Shown: positions 1 to 8,843 of the stretch, piece after piece | How positions within the stretch are numbered: position 1 is the first letter of the stretch | Layout: every line of letters starts with the position of its first letter | Assembly (NCBI RefSeq): GCF_002979435.1 | Contig: NZ_PCOV01000007.1 | Coordinates: 62,001 to 126,000, forward strand | Length of the DNA stretch: 64,000 bases | DNA from: Microbacterium sp. MYb66 | GTDB lineage: Bacteria; Actinomycetota; Actinomycetes; Actinomycetales; Microbacteriaceae | Direction of reading: 5' to 3' | The notes under the pieces: generated by a model | What the model was told of the DNA's origin: nothing | What the model saw: only the letters and a program-made list of their open reading frames with translations | The model's database searches: none | Made by a program: the position numbers and the translations under genes

Positions 1-1711
1 TGCGCGCGTCGTCGAGACGTGACGGGTCCTCGACCTGCTCGCGGATCGTGCGCGTCGCGTTGTTCAGCACCAGCTCGTCCGTGACGCTGCTGAAGCGGAT
101 CGCGGATCCGGGGTCTCCCTGGCGGCCGGCGCGACCGCGCAGCTGCGCATCCAGTCGGCGCGACGGATACATGCCGACCTGGATGACGGCGAGCCCGCCG
201 CGTGCGGCCACCGCGTCATGAGCGGCCCCGTCGACGCCGCCGAGCACGATGTCGGTGCCGCGACCGGACATCTGCGTGGAGATGGTGAGGGCGCCGAGCT
301 CTCCGGCCCGGGCGACGGTGTGCGCTTCGTCGCGGTCGTTCTTGGCGTTCAGCACGCGCGCCTCGATGCCGCGTCCGCCGAGGAGATCGGCCATCCGCTC
401 GGATTCCGCGATGCTCTGGGTGCCCACGAGGATCGGCTGGCCGGTGCGGTGCCGGCGCTCGACCTCGTCGACGGCTGCGGCGGCCGCGGCCTCCGGCGTG
501 GCGAGCACGACGTCGTCCTCGTCTGTCCGGCGCAGCGGGAGCCGACGCTCCACGCGACCGGAGCGGAGGCTGTAGAACTCGGTCAGCTCTTCGGCGACGG
601 CGATCACGGTGCCGCTCATGCCGGTCAGCAGGTCGTAGCCGAGGAGCAGGTCCTGCACAGTGAGCGAGTCGAGGATGATGCCCGCCCCGCTGGCGGTGAG
701 CCCCTCCTTGGCCTCGACGGCCGCGTGCAGCCCGTCCGGCCACCGCTGCCCGGGGGCGATCCGGCCCCGGCTGGTGTTCACGAGACGGAGTCGACCGTCC
801 TCCACGACGTAGTCGACGTCACGGCGCATGAGGACGTCGGCGTGGAGCGCCAGGTTGAGACGCGTGAAGGTCGGGATGTTCTCGTCGGCGAAGAGGTTGA
901 CACCTCCGAGACGCGCCTCCAGAAGATCGAGTCCCGCGTCGGTGAAGGAGACCGTCGCACCGTCGTGGTCGACCTCGTAGTGGGTTCCCGCTTCGAGTCC
1001 GGTGACCAGTTCCGCCGCTTCGGCGGTGTCGTCGCCGGACGCGGGGGTCGTGCCGGCGAGGACGAGCGGCACCATCGCCTCGTCGATCATCACGGCATCC
1101 GCCTCGTCGACGATCGCGACGTCGCGCGCCGGAGCCACTCGCTCCGTCGGACTCAGCCGGAACCGGTCACGGAGCACGTCGTAGCCGACCTCGCTGACGC
1201 TGACGTACGTGACCTGTGCACGGTAGGCCGCGCGACGCTCCTTCGACGTGTGGGGCTGCGCGACGGCCGCGGACGAGATGCCGAGCGCCGAATACAGCGG
1301 CCCCATCCATTCGGCGTCGCGGGCGGCGAGGTAGTCGTTGACCGAGATGACGTGCACGCTTCGGCCGAGGAGCGCGAACGCCGCGGCGGCGAGGGCCCCG
1401 GCGAGCGTCTTCCCCTCGCCCGTGTCCATCTCGACCGCAGAGCCGTCCAGCATCGCGGCCGCCGCGAGGTACTGCTCGCGGAACGGCTCGGTCCCCAGGC
1501 CCCGCTGTGCGGCCTCCCCGGCGAGGGCGAGCACCTCCGCGTGCGGGGAGTCGGATGCGGTCGTCTGTGCACGCTCCCGCAACTGCTCCGCGGTGAGGCC
1601 CTGCAGCGCTTCACGCCTCTCGAGCGCGGCATCCACCACGGTGCTCTGGCGCGCGACCGAGGCCGCGCCGGGAAGGCCGAGGACTCGCCTCACCCATTCC
1701 GGTGTCTTCAT
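1..1711 (-). CDS. secA2: Accessory preprotein translocase ATPase SecA2-like (3' end outside window)
   Basis: The gene reads leftwards from an ATG at 1711 and is still open at base 1, so about 570 N-terminal and central residues are present. The translation shows SecA hallmarks: MDTGEGKT (Walker A) near residue 95, the DEAD-type segment VDEADAVMIDEA near residue 200, and, close to the window edge, GRGTDIVLGG followed by QLRGRAGRQGDPG. SecA drives protein export through SecYEG. The compact N terminus (MKTPEWVRRVLGL) and lack of strict housekeeping SecA sequence around the preprotein cross-linking region fit the second, accessory SecA of actinobacteria better than SecA1; that choice is an inference. 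A weak GGGGAAG ribosome site precedes the ATG. Confidence 0.85.
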   Translation of the reverse strand, partial: MKTPEWVRRVLGLPGAASVARQSTVVDAALERREALQGLTAEQLRERAQTTASDSPHAEVLALAGEAAQRGLGTEPFREQYLAAAAMLDGSAVEMDTGEGKTLAGALAAAAFALLGRSVHVISVNDYLAARDAEWMGPLYSALGISSAAVAQPHTSKERRAAYRAQVTYVSVSEVGYDVLRDRFRLSPTERVAPARDVAIVDEADAVMIDEAMVPLVLAGTTPASGDDTAEAAELVTGLEAGTHYEVDHDGATVSFTDAGLDLLEARLGGVNLFADENIPTFTRLNLALHADVLMRRDVDYVVEDGRLRLVNTSRGRIAPGQRWPDGLHAAVEAKEGLTASGAGIILDSLTVQDLLLGYDLLTGMSGTVIAVAEELTEFYSLRSGRVERRLPLRRTDEDDVVLATPEAAAAAAVDEVERRHRTGQPILVGTQSIAESERMADLLGGRGIEARVLNAKNDRDEAHTVARAGELGALTISTQMSGRGTDIVLGGVDGAAHDAVAARGGLAVIQVGMYPSRRLDAQLRGRAGRQGDPGSAIRFSSVTDELVLNNATRTIREQVEDPSRLDDAR

Positions 1712-1872
1712 GTCTTCCCCCTCGACGGGTCGGTCACCCCCGCCTCGTCGATCCGATCCCGCCGCACCCGGGAGCTTAGGCGGTGAACATGGGCGCGACC
1801 GGGGTGGTGGGTTGCAGTCGTCCCACTCTCCCTCCAGACTGGCGACGTCCGAGTCTCTCGACGAAGGAAGCG

Positions 1873-3048
1873 ATGCCCGTGCCCCGTCCGCCTCACGTCG
1901 TCGTCGTCGGCGGTGGCATCCTCGGCGCTTCGACCGCCGCGCACCTGATCCGCGCCGGGGCGCGTGTGACGATGCTGGCCGCCGCGACGTTCGCCGATGG
2001 AGCATCCGGGCGTTCGCTGTCCTGGCTCAACTCCTCGGGCGAACGCTCCCGCGACTACCACTACCTGCGCCTGCTGGGCCTCGACCGGTATCGCACCTGG
2101 AGTGCGCGGCATCCCGACAGCGCCCGATTCCTCCGTTTCGACGGCGCGCTGAAGTGGGCGCGACCGGGGCAGAGCCTGCGAGAGACCTTCGACCGTGAGC
2201 GTTCGCGCGGCTACGACGCCGTCTGGCTCGACCGTGACGCGGTCGCGGCGCGACTGCCGGACGTGCGGTCGGAGGCGGTCCCCGACGAGGGCGCGATCTT
2301 CAACCCGGGGGAGGGGTGGGTCGATCTGCCGCACCTGATCCCCGGTCTCGTGGCCGAGGCCGTCGCGGGCGGGGCGCGCATCCTGGAGCACACGGGATCG
2401 GTCGACGTCGTGGTCGACGACGCCCGGGTTCGCGGCGTGCGCTTCGCGGACGGACAGCGGATCGATGCGGATCGGGTCGTGCTCGCGACGGGGGCCGGGG
2501 CTCCCGCGCAGCTGGCCGCGCTCGGCGTCGCCGTGCCGGATGCGACGGTTCCCGCGTGCATCGTCGTCACGGAGCCGCTGCCCGCCCCTGTTCGCACCGT
2601 GCTGAACACGCCGCGCGTCGCCGTCCGCCCGATGCCCGACGGAGGCGTGTCGCTCGACGCGGGATGGGCGGAGCGCTCGATCGTGGTCGGCGCGGACGGC
2701 ACGCTCACGGCGCCCGCGGAGACGATCGACGGACTGCTCGCCGAGGCGGCGGAGGTGCTCGCCGGACAGCCGTCCCTGACGGTGCGACGCATCGGCGTCG
2801 GTCCGAAGCCGATCCCGGGCGACGGCGAGCCCGTCGTCGGCGCGGTGGATGCGGTGCCCGGCCTGTCCGTCCTGTTCACGCACTCCGGCGCGACGCTCGG
2901 CCTCATCCTCGGAGAACTGGTCGCCGAGGAGCTCGTCACGGGGAACCCGTCGCCGGTGCTGACGCCCTATCGGATCGAGCGCTTCTCGACGGGCATCGTC
3001 GCGGCCGGGGCAGACAGCGCGGCCTGGACGCCGGTCTCCACCCGCTGA
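1873..3048 (+). CDS. FAD-dependent oxidoreductase, DAO (D-amino-acid oxidase/amadoriase-like) family
   Basis: The protein has 391 residues from the ATG at 1873, chosen because GAAGGA lies just upstream and the dinucleotide-binding fold (VVVVGGGILGAST) begins at about residue 9; upstream in-frame starts would only add a non-conserved tail. The C-terminal part has the expected second FAD contact region (GPKPIPGDGEPVVG, then HSGATLGLILGELVAEEL), so the length and layout match flavin amine oxidases of the glycine/D-amino-acid oxidase superfamily. The substrate is not evident. It ends about 90 bp before the promoter of the fructosamine operon. Because fructosyl-amino-acid oxidases belong to this same superfamily, a role on Amadori compounds is possible, but it is only an inference from position. 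Confidence 0.75.
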   Translation: MPVPRPPHVVVVGGGILGASTAAHLIRAGARVTMLAAATFADGASGRSLSWLNSSGERSRDYHYLRLLGLDRYRTWSARHPDSARFLRFDGALKWARPGQSLRETFDRERSRGYDAVWLDRDAVAARLPDVRSEAVPDEGAIFNPGEGWVDLPHLIPGLVAEAVAGGARILEHTGSVDVVVDDARVRGVRFADGQRIDADRVVLATGAGAPAQLAALGVAVPDATVPACIVVTEPLPAPVRTVLNTPRVAVRPMPDGGVSLDAGWAERSIVVGADGTLTAPAETIDGLLAEAAEVLAGQPSLTVRRIGVGPKPIPGDGEPVVGAVDAVPGLSVLFTHSGATLGLILGELVAEELVTGNPSPVLTPYRIERFSTGIVAAGADSAAWTPVSTR

Positions 3049-3133
3049 CGCCGGTCGGATTCACGCGGGGTCCCGCCGATCCCGCGTGCCCCGACGCATC
3101 TCGACGCGCACTCCCGTTCCTCGATCGCGACTA

Positions 3134-3183
3134 TTGACACCGTTCCCAATCTGCGCAAGAGTACTGACGTGGGAACGTTCCAC
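3134..3183 (+). promoter_or_regulatory. LacI-controlled promoter of the deglycase/kinase/oxoprolinase operon
   Basis: TTGACA (3134-3139) and AAGAGT (3157-3162) are spaced by 17 bp. An imperfect operator with a CGTTCCCA half-site overlaps the spacer at 3141-3148, and a palindromic site with core GGAACGTTCC lies at 3172-3181, just past the expected start point. The same arrangement, in nearly the same spacing, precedes the ABC transporter operon at 10015-10071. The CG-centred palindrome is typical of LacI-family operators; the likely regulator is the LacI protein at 8844-9920. Confidence 0.75.
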
Positions 3184-3225
3184 ATTTAGTCATCACGACG
3201 ATCCACCGCAGAGAAAGCGATATCG

Positions 3226-4251
3226 ATGAGCGACCTGATCCCGGTTCCCGACGACTTCGAGGCATGCGTGCAGCACGCCATCGACCAGGACGGCAAGGCG
3301 CGTTCCCTGGTCGAGCAGGCGGTGGAGCGGGGCGTCGAGCGCGTCTACCTCGTCGGCTGCGGCGGATCGCACTTCGGCACCTACCCCGCGTTCGACCTGC
3401 TCGACCGCTACGCACCCGGCATCGTCTCGCAGCGCATCACCAGCGCCGAGCTGACCTCGCGGGCGCCGATCGGGCTCGACGAAAAGGCGCTCGTCGTCGC
3501 CGCATCGCACTCGGGCAACACCCCCGAGACCGTCGCCGCGGCGGAGTTCGCGAAGGTGCGCGGCGCCCTCGTCGCCGGCATCTCGCGTCAGGGTGACAAC
3601 GGTCTCTCCCGCATCGGCGACGTGCACCTCGACTACCCGGACACGATCTCGATCACCGAGCCGAAGCTCGTGCACAACGAGCAGATCGCCGCCGCGCTGC
3701 TGGACGCCTACGGTGCGCCCGAGAAGGCTGCCGAGCTGCGGGCCGGCATCCCGGCCCTCCCAGGCGCGCTGCGTGCGGTGAAGGACGAGGTCGCCGAGGC
3801 AGGCGAGCGGGTCGCCGACCTCCTCGCCGCCGCCGATGCGCCGCTGAGCTACATCGTCGGAGGCGGGCCGGCCTACGGCATGGCGAAGATGATGGCGTGG
3901 TGCTACTTCCAGGAGATGAGCTGGATGAACTCCGCCGCTCTCAACGCCGGCGACTTCTTCCACGGCCCGCTGGAGATGGTGCTCGAGGACACCACGGTCG
4001 TCACGCTCGTGGCCGAGGACGCGAGCCGCGAGCTCGGCGAGCGCGTCGTCCGCTTCGCCGAGAAGCAGACCCGCAACTCCGCCGCGGTCGACACCGCGAA
4101 GTTCTCGCTGCCCGGCATCCCCGCCGACTCGCGCCCCGACCTGAGCGTGATCGCGCTGATGAGCGCGGAGCGCCGTGTGCTCGATCACGTGGCGGCGCGC
4201 CGGGGGCACGACACGTCCCAGCGCCGCTACATGTACAAGATCGCCTACTGA
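3226..4251 (+). CDS. SIS-domain fructosamine-6-phosphate deglycase-like protein (FrlB type)
   Basis: This 341-residue protein has two sugar-isomerase (SIS) domains. The first contains YLVGCGGSHFG near residue 43 and the SHSGNTPET phosphosugar loop near residue 90; the second contains YIVGGGPAYG near residue 207 and the NAGDFFHGPLE segment near 241. Length, the FHGPLE motif and the C-terminal RRYMYKIAY ending match fructoselysine/glucoselysine 6-phosphate deglycases, which split a 6-phospho-Amadori compound into an amino acid and glucose 6-phosphate. The next gene, 20 bp downstream, is a PfkB kinase of the matching FrlD type, which strongly supports the assignment. The exact amine substrate is unknown. 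It is the first gene after the 3134 promoter. Confidence 0.8.
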   Translation: MSDLIPVPDDFEACVQHAIDQDGKARSLVEQAVERGVERVYLVGCGGSHFGTYPAFDLLDRYAPGIVSQRITSAELTSRAPIGLDEKALVVAASHSGNTPETVAAAEFAKVRGALVAGISRQGDNGLSRIGDVHLDYPDTISITEPKLVHNEQIAAALLDAYGAPEKAAELRAGIPALPGALRAVKDEVAEAGERVADLLAAADAPLSYIVGGGPAYGMAKMMAWCYFQEMSWMNSAALNAGDFFHGPLEMVLEDTTVVTLVAEDASRELGERVVRFAEKQTRNSAAVDTAKFSLPGIPADSRPDLSVIALMSAERRVLDHVAARRGHDTSQRRYMYKIAY

Positions 4252-4271
4252 GCGGCGGGCGGGAGCTTCCG

Positions 4272-5141
4272 ATGAGAGTCCTCGGTGCCGGTGACAACGT
4301 CGCCGATCGATACCTGCATCAGGCGATGCTGTACCCCGGCGGGAACGCCGTGAACGTCGCCGTCTTCGCCGCCCGGCTCGGTGCGCGCGCCGGCTACCTC
4401 GGCGTTCTGGGCGATGACGCGGCGGGGCGGCAGATCCTGCGGGCGCTGGAGGCCGAGCACGTCGACACCGCCCTCACGCGGGTCGTGCACGCGCCCAACG
4501 CGACTGCCGACGTGGAGCTGGTCGGCAACGATCGTGTCTTCCTCCGTTCGGATCGCACGACGGCGCTCTTCGAGCTCGACGACGCTCAGCTCGAGGCGAT
4601 GGCCGACTATGACGTGGTGCACTCGGGATACGCCGGGCCGCTGCTGACGCGCATCCCCGACATGGCGCAGAAGGCGCGCGTCTCGTTCGACTTCGGAAGC
4701 CGCTTCGACGCGGAGGAGGTGCGGCCGTACCTGTCGCACCTCCACCTCGCGAGCTTCTCCGGTGGGCACATGGACGGGGAAGAGGCGCGGATGCTCGTGC
4801 AGCGGGTTCTCGACGCAGGTGCGGAATACGCGCTCGTCACGCTCGGCGCACACGGGGCGCTGCTCGGCTCCGCCGAGGGGATCAGCCAGCAGGCGGCCGA
4901 CCGGGTCAACGTCCGCGACACCCTCGGCGCGGGCGACGCGTTCATCGCCGGAGTGCTCGTGGGCATCGGCACGGGCCGCGACATCCGCTCCACGCTGGTC
5001 GCCGCGAGCGCCCAGGCCGCCCAGGTCTGCCAGGTCAACGGCGCCTTCGAGCACGGGATCCCGTTCGACGCCGAGGCCGTGCGCCGCCAGCATGGGAACA
5101 CACGACAGAGCAACGACGACCAGGAAGCGGTGAAGGCATGA
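4272..5141 (+). CDS. PfkB-family carbohydrate kinase, fructoselysine 6-kinase-like (FrlD type)
   Basis: The protein has 289 residues from ATG 4272 (GGGAG upstream). The N-terminal GDNVADRY and PGGNAVNVAV segments are typical of the FrlD branch of PfkB kinases, and the C-terminal DTLGAGDAFIAGVL is the PfkB anion-hole/catalytic-base signature with Asp in GAGD. In the known pathway this kinase phosphorylates the imported Amadori compound at C6 before the deglycase acts, so it pairs with the preceding SIS gene. The stop codon overlaps the start of the oxoprolinase subunit gene (ATGA), implying translational coupling. Confidence 0.8.
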   Translation: MRVLGAGDNVADRYLHQAMLYPGGNAVNVAVFAARLGARAGYLGVLGDDAAGRQILRALEAEHVDTALTRVVHAPNATADVELVGNDRVFLRSDRTTALFELDDAQLEAMADYDVVHSGYAGPLLTRIPDMAQKARVSFDFGSRFDAEEVRPYLSHLHLASFSGGHMDGEEARMLVQRVLDAGAEYALVTLGAHGALLGSAEGISQQAADRVNVRDTLGAGDAFIAGVLVGIGTGRDIRSTLVAASAQAAQVCQVNGAFEHGIPFDAEAVRRQHGNTRQSNDDQEAVKA

Positions 5142-7201
5142 GCCTGCGCATCGGAGTGGACACGGGTGGGACGTTCACGGACGTCTGCGCGTTCGACGAG
5201 GAGACCGGGCGCGTGCACGTGCGCAAGGTCTCGAGCACCCCGGACGACCCGGGGCGCGCGATCGTCCAGGGGGTCACCGAGATCCTCGACCAGATCGGCG
5301 GGCGCACGATCGACGAGGTCGGCTACTTCGCGCACGGCACGACGGTCGGCACGAACGCGCTCCTCACCGGCCGCGGTGCCCGCACGGGACTCATCACCAC
5401 CCGCGGGTTCCGCGACCTGCTCGAGCTCGGCCGCGGTCGCCGCCCCAGCATGTACGACCCGCAGGCCGATAAGCCCACGCCGCAGGTTCCGCGTCATCTG
5501 CGCATGGAGGTCACCGAGCGGGTCCGTCACACCGGTCTCGTGGAGACTCCTCTGGACGAGGACGACGTGCGTCGTGCCGTGCGGGAGCTCAAGGATGCGG
5601 CCGTGGACTCGATCGCCGTCTGCCTCCTCTACAGCTACCTGAACGCGGATCATGAACGCCGCATCGGCGAGATCATCCGCGAGGAGATGCCCGACGTCTA
5701 CGTCTCGCTGTCGTGCGACGTGCTGCCCGAGTTCCGCGAGTACGAGCGGCTGTCCACGGTCGTCACGAACTCCTACGTCGGCCCGGTCGTGGCGAACTAC
5801 CTGGCGCGTCTGCGGCAGGTGCTCGCGGATCGCGGACTCACCGCGGTGCCGCACGTCACGCAGAGCAACGGCGGCGTCATCCCGTTCTCCACCGCCGAGG
5901 CGCTGCCCGTGCGGCTCGTCCTGTCGGGCCCGAGCACCGGGGTCGTGGGCGCTGCGCAGATCTGCTCGGCCGCAGGGTTCGACGACATCATCACCTTCGA
6001 CATGGGCGGCACGTCCTCGGACATCTCGCTGGTGCAGGAGGGCCGCCCGAAGGTGACGGCGGGGATGGAGCTCGATGGACGCCCGGTGCGGTCGCCCATG
6101 CTCGACATCCACACCGTCGGTGCGGGCGGCGGATCGCTCGCCTGGATCGACAGCGGGAACCACCTGCGCGTCGGCCCGCAGAGCGCCGGGGCCTTCCCGG
6201 GACCCGCGTGCTACGGCAACGGCGATGACGCGGCGGTGACCGACGCGAACGTCGTGCTGCGGATGCTGAACCCGGAGTACCTGCTCAACGGGCAGATGAA
6301 GATCGACCGCAGCGCCTCGGTCGCCGCGGTGCAGCGCCTGGCGGAACCGCTCGGTCTGTCCGTGGAGGAGACGGCGCTCGGCATCCTCCGGGTCGTCACG
6401 GCCAACATGGCCAGGGCGATCCGCGTCGTCAGCGTCCAGCGCGGCTACGACCCCCGCGAGTACGCTCTCGTCCCGTTCGGCGGGGCGGGGCCCCTCCACG
6501 CCTCCCGGCTCGCGCGCGAACTCGGGATGCGCACCATCGTCGTCCCGGAGATCCCGGGAGCGCAGTCCGCCCTGGGCCTGCTCATGACCGATGTGAAGAC
6601 GGACTTCATGCGCACGCTGATCACGGCGATCGACGACTCGTCCGCCGCGACCGTGGATGCGGTCTTCGACGAGCTCGCCCGGCGCGCCCAGGAGTGGTTC
6701 GTCGAGGAGGAGGTCGACGAGGGCGGACGCGAGCTGCGTCGGCGCATGGACCTGCGCTACCGCGGCCAGAACTTCGAGCTCGCCGTCGAGGTGCCCGAGG
6801 GACACGGCTTCGTCGAGCACGGGGTCGGCGCCGTGATCGAGCTGTTCCATGAGGCGCACGAGCGCGTCTACGGCTACCGCTCGGAAGACGCCGCCGTCGA
6901 GGTCGTCACCTTCCGCCTGGAGGCCTCGGGCTCGGCTGCGCACGTCGACGTCCGCCGTGACGAGACGAGCCCGTCGGATCCGGCGAAGGCGATCGTGGAG
7001 ACACGGAGCACGTGCTTCGACCCTGCGGAGGGATACGTCGACACCCCGGTGTACGACCGCTCCCTCCTCACCCCGGGTGACGTGTTCACCGGGCCGGCGA
7101 TCGTGGAGCAGATGGACACCACGACCGTGCTGCTGCCGTCCGACGCGTGCCGCGTCGACGAATATCGGAACCTCATCGTGGAGATCGGAGAACAGCGATG
7201 A
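5138..7201 (+). CDS. Hydantoinase/oxoprolinase family protein, subunit A (HyuA type)
   Basis: At 687 residues it matches HyuA-type subunits of ATP-dependent N-methylhydantoinase/5-oxoprolinase/acetone carboxylase relatives. VDTGGTFTD at residues 7-15 and DMGGTSSDISLV near residue 288 are the two actin-like ATP phosphate-binding motifs; PFGGAGPLHA near residue 447 is also conserved in the family. These enzymes use ATP to open or carboxylate small cyclic amides or ketones. It overlaps both neighbours by 4 bp and sits between Amadori-catabolism genes and subunit B. With a gamma-glutamyltransferase in the same regulon, 5-oxoproline is a reasonable substrate guess, but sequence alone does not fix it. 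Confidence 0.85.
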   Translation: MSLRIGVDTGGTFTDVCAFDEETGRVHVRKVSSTPDDPGRAIVQGVTEILDQIGGRTIDEVGYFAHGTTVGTNALLTGRGARTGLITTRGFRDLLELGRGRRPSMYDPQADKPTPQVPRHLRMEVTERVRHTGLVETPLDEDDVRRAVRELKDAAVDSIAVCLLYSYLNADHERRIGEIIREEMPDVYVSLSCDVLPEFREYERLSTVVTNSYVGPVVANYLARLRQVLADRGLTAVPHVTQSNGGVIPFSTAEALPVRLVLSGPSTGVVGAAQICSAAGFDDIITFDMGGTSSDISLVQEGRPKVTAGMELDGRPVRSPMLDIHTVGAGGGSLAWIDSGNHLRVGPQSAGAFPGPACYGNGDDAAVTDANVVLRMLNPEYLLNGQMKIDRSASVAAVQRLAEPLGLSVEETALGILRVVTANMARAIRVVSVQRGYDPREYALVPFGGAGPLHASRLARELGMRTIVVPEIPGAQSALGLLMTDVKTDFMRTLITAIDDSSAATVDAVFDELARRAQEWFVEEEVDEGGRELRRRMDLRYRGQNFELAVEVPEGHGFVEHGVGAVIELFHEAHERVYGYRSEDAAVEVVTFRLEASGSAAHVDVRRDETSPSDPAKAIVETRSTCFDPAEGYVDTPVYDRSLLTPGDVFTGPAIVEQMDTTTVLLPSDACRVDEYRNLIVEIGEQR

Positions 7202-8832
7202 CCGCTGTCGAGTTGGACCCCGTGCTGGTGGAGGTCGTCGGCTCCGCGCTGTCGACCATCGTCGAGGAGATGAGCGAGACCCTGGTGAAGGCGGCGTACT
7301 CGCCGAACATCAAGGAGCGTCGCGACTGCACCGCGAGCCTGTTCGACGCCGAGGGGCAGGCGATCGCCCAGGACGAGGGCGGCTCGCCCCTGCATCTGGG
7401 TTCGCTCATGGGCATCGTGTCCGCGCTGCGTGAGCAGTACCCGCTGGATCAGATCCGACCGGGAGACGTGTTCATCGGCAACGACCCCTACACGGGTGGC
7501 GGATCGCACCTTCCCGACATCGTGCTGGCGACCCCGATCTTCGTCGACGGGGAGCTCACCGCCTGGGCGGCGACGCTGGCCCACCACGCCGACTTCGGCG
7601 ACCGCGGGCACGCGCACATCTTCCAGGAGGCGATCCGCATCCCCCCGGTCCACCTGGTGCGCGAGGGCGTGCGGCAGGACGAGCTGCTCCAGCTCATCCT
7701 GCTCAACTGCCAGGTGCCGGAGGAGCGCATCGCCGACCTGCGGGCTCAGGAAGCCGCGCTGCGCGTGGCGGACACCCGCTACCGCGAGCTGTGCGAGCGG
7801 TACGGCGTCGACGTCGTGCGCGCGATCGGCGCGGAGCTGCTCGACTACACCGAGCGCCGGACCCGTGCCGCCATCCTGGAGTTCCCGGATGGGGAGTACT
7901 CGTTCGAGGATCGCTTCGACTGCCCGGAGCTGGACGACGAGCTCACCCTCCGTGTCCGCATCGTCGTGAGCGGCGACCGGATGCTGTTCGACTTCGCCGG
8001 CAATCCTCCGCAGGTCCGCGCCAGCGTCAACGTCGTGTGGACCGGTCTGTACGCGGCGGTCTACTACACGATCAAGACGCTGATCGATCCGGACATCGCG
8101 CCGAACGCGGGCCTCTACCGGCCGGTGACGATCGAAGCGCCGGAGGGGTCGATCATCAACTGCTCGGCGCCGGCGGCGGTGAACGGACGCAGCGAGACGT
8201 GCCAGCGCATCGTCGACCTGATCCAGGGCGCACTCGCCCCGGCGGTGCCCGAGCGCATCACGGGGGCGTCGAACGGTGCGAACACCGGCGTGCACTTCTC
8301 CGGGCACGACCGTGCGCGCGGCCGGGACTTCGTCTACCTCGAGACCATCGGCGGCGGCAGCGGGGCCCGGTACAACAAGGACGGTCTCGACGGCGTGCAG
8401 GTGCACATGACGAACACCTCGAACCTGCCGGTCGAGAGCCTCGAGACGGAGTACCCGCTCATGGTCGAGGCCTACGAGTTCATCGAGGACTCCGGAGGCA
8501 CGGGGGAGCACCGCGGGGGCATGGGCATCCGGCGGCGCATCCGGGCGGAGGCCGAGGACGTGCACTTCTGGCTCGACACGAGCCGGCAGAAGTCGCAGCC
8601 CTGGGGCGTGTTCGGCGGCGGTTCCGGTGCTTCGGCGCGATGCACCCTGAGCGAGGACGCGACCCCGATCGATCACGGCTACACCGTGCTGCAGCCGGGG
8701 CAGTGGGCCTCGATCGAGACCGCGGGAGCGGGCGGCTACGGCGATCCGGCAGCCCGTCCGGACGCGGCCCTCGAGGCGGACGTCCGCGACGGCCGGGTGT
8801 CGGCGGAGACGGCCCGACGGCACCGAGACTGA
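7198..8832 (+). CDS. Hydantoinase/oxoprolinase family protein, subunit B (HyuB type)
   Basis: The protein has 544 residues from ATG 7198, which overlaps the stop of subunit A. An ORF extension further upstream is non-conserved and was not used. Recognisable HyuB features are the N-terminal SPNIKERRDCTASLFD segment (about residue 35), GNDPYTGGGSHLPD near residue 96, and the C-terminal GGTGEHRGGMGIRR and GGGSGA glycine-rich elements. Subunits A and B together form the ATP-dependent amidohydrolase. It is the last gene of the operon and meets the convergent LacI gene 11 bp downstream, without a clear hairpin between them. Confidence 0.85.
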   Translation: MTAVELDPVLVEVVGSALSTIVEEMSETLVKAAYSPNIKERRDCTASLFDAEGQAIAQDEGGSPLHLGSLMGIVSALREQYPLDQIRPGDVFIGNDPYTGGGSHLPDIVLATPIFVDGELTAWAATLAHHADFGDRGHAHIFQEAIRIPPVHLVREGVRQDELLQLILLNCQVPEERIADLRAQEAALRVADTRYRELCERYGVDVVRAIGAELLDYTERRTRAAILEFPDGEYSFEDRFDCPELDDELTLRVRIVVSGDRMLFDFAGNPPQVRASVNVVWTGLYAAVYYTIKTLIDPDIAPNAGLYRPVTIEAPEGSIINCSAPAAVNGRSETCQRIVDLIQGALAPAVPERITGASNGANTGVHFSGHDRARGRDFVYLETIGGGSGARYNKDGLDGVQVHMTNTSNLPVESLETEYPLMVEAYEFIEDSGGTGEHRGGMGIRRRIRAEAEDVHFWLDTSRQKSQPWGVFGGGSGASARCTLSEDATPIDHGYTVLQPGQWASIETAGAGGYGDPAARPDAALEADVRDGRVSAETARRHRD

Positions 8833-8843
8833 GCCGCGTCTCC

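Noticed and set aside
218..1786. A 522-codon plus-strand frame over the SecA2 region
   Set aside because: The minus strand encodes unmistakable SecA motifs; the plus-strand product is low-complexity shadow.
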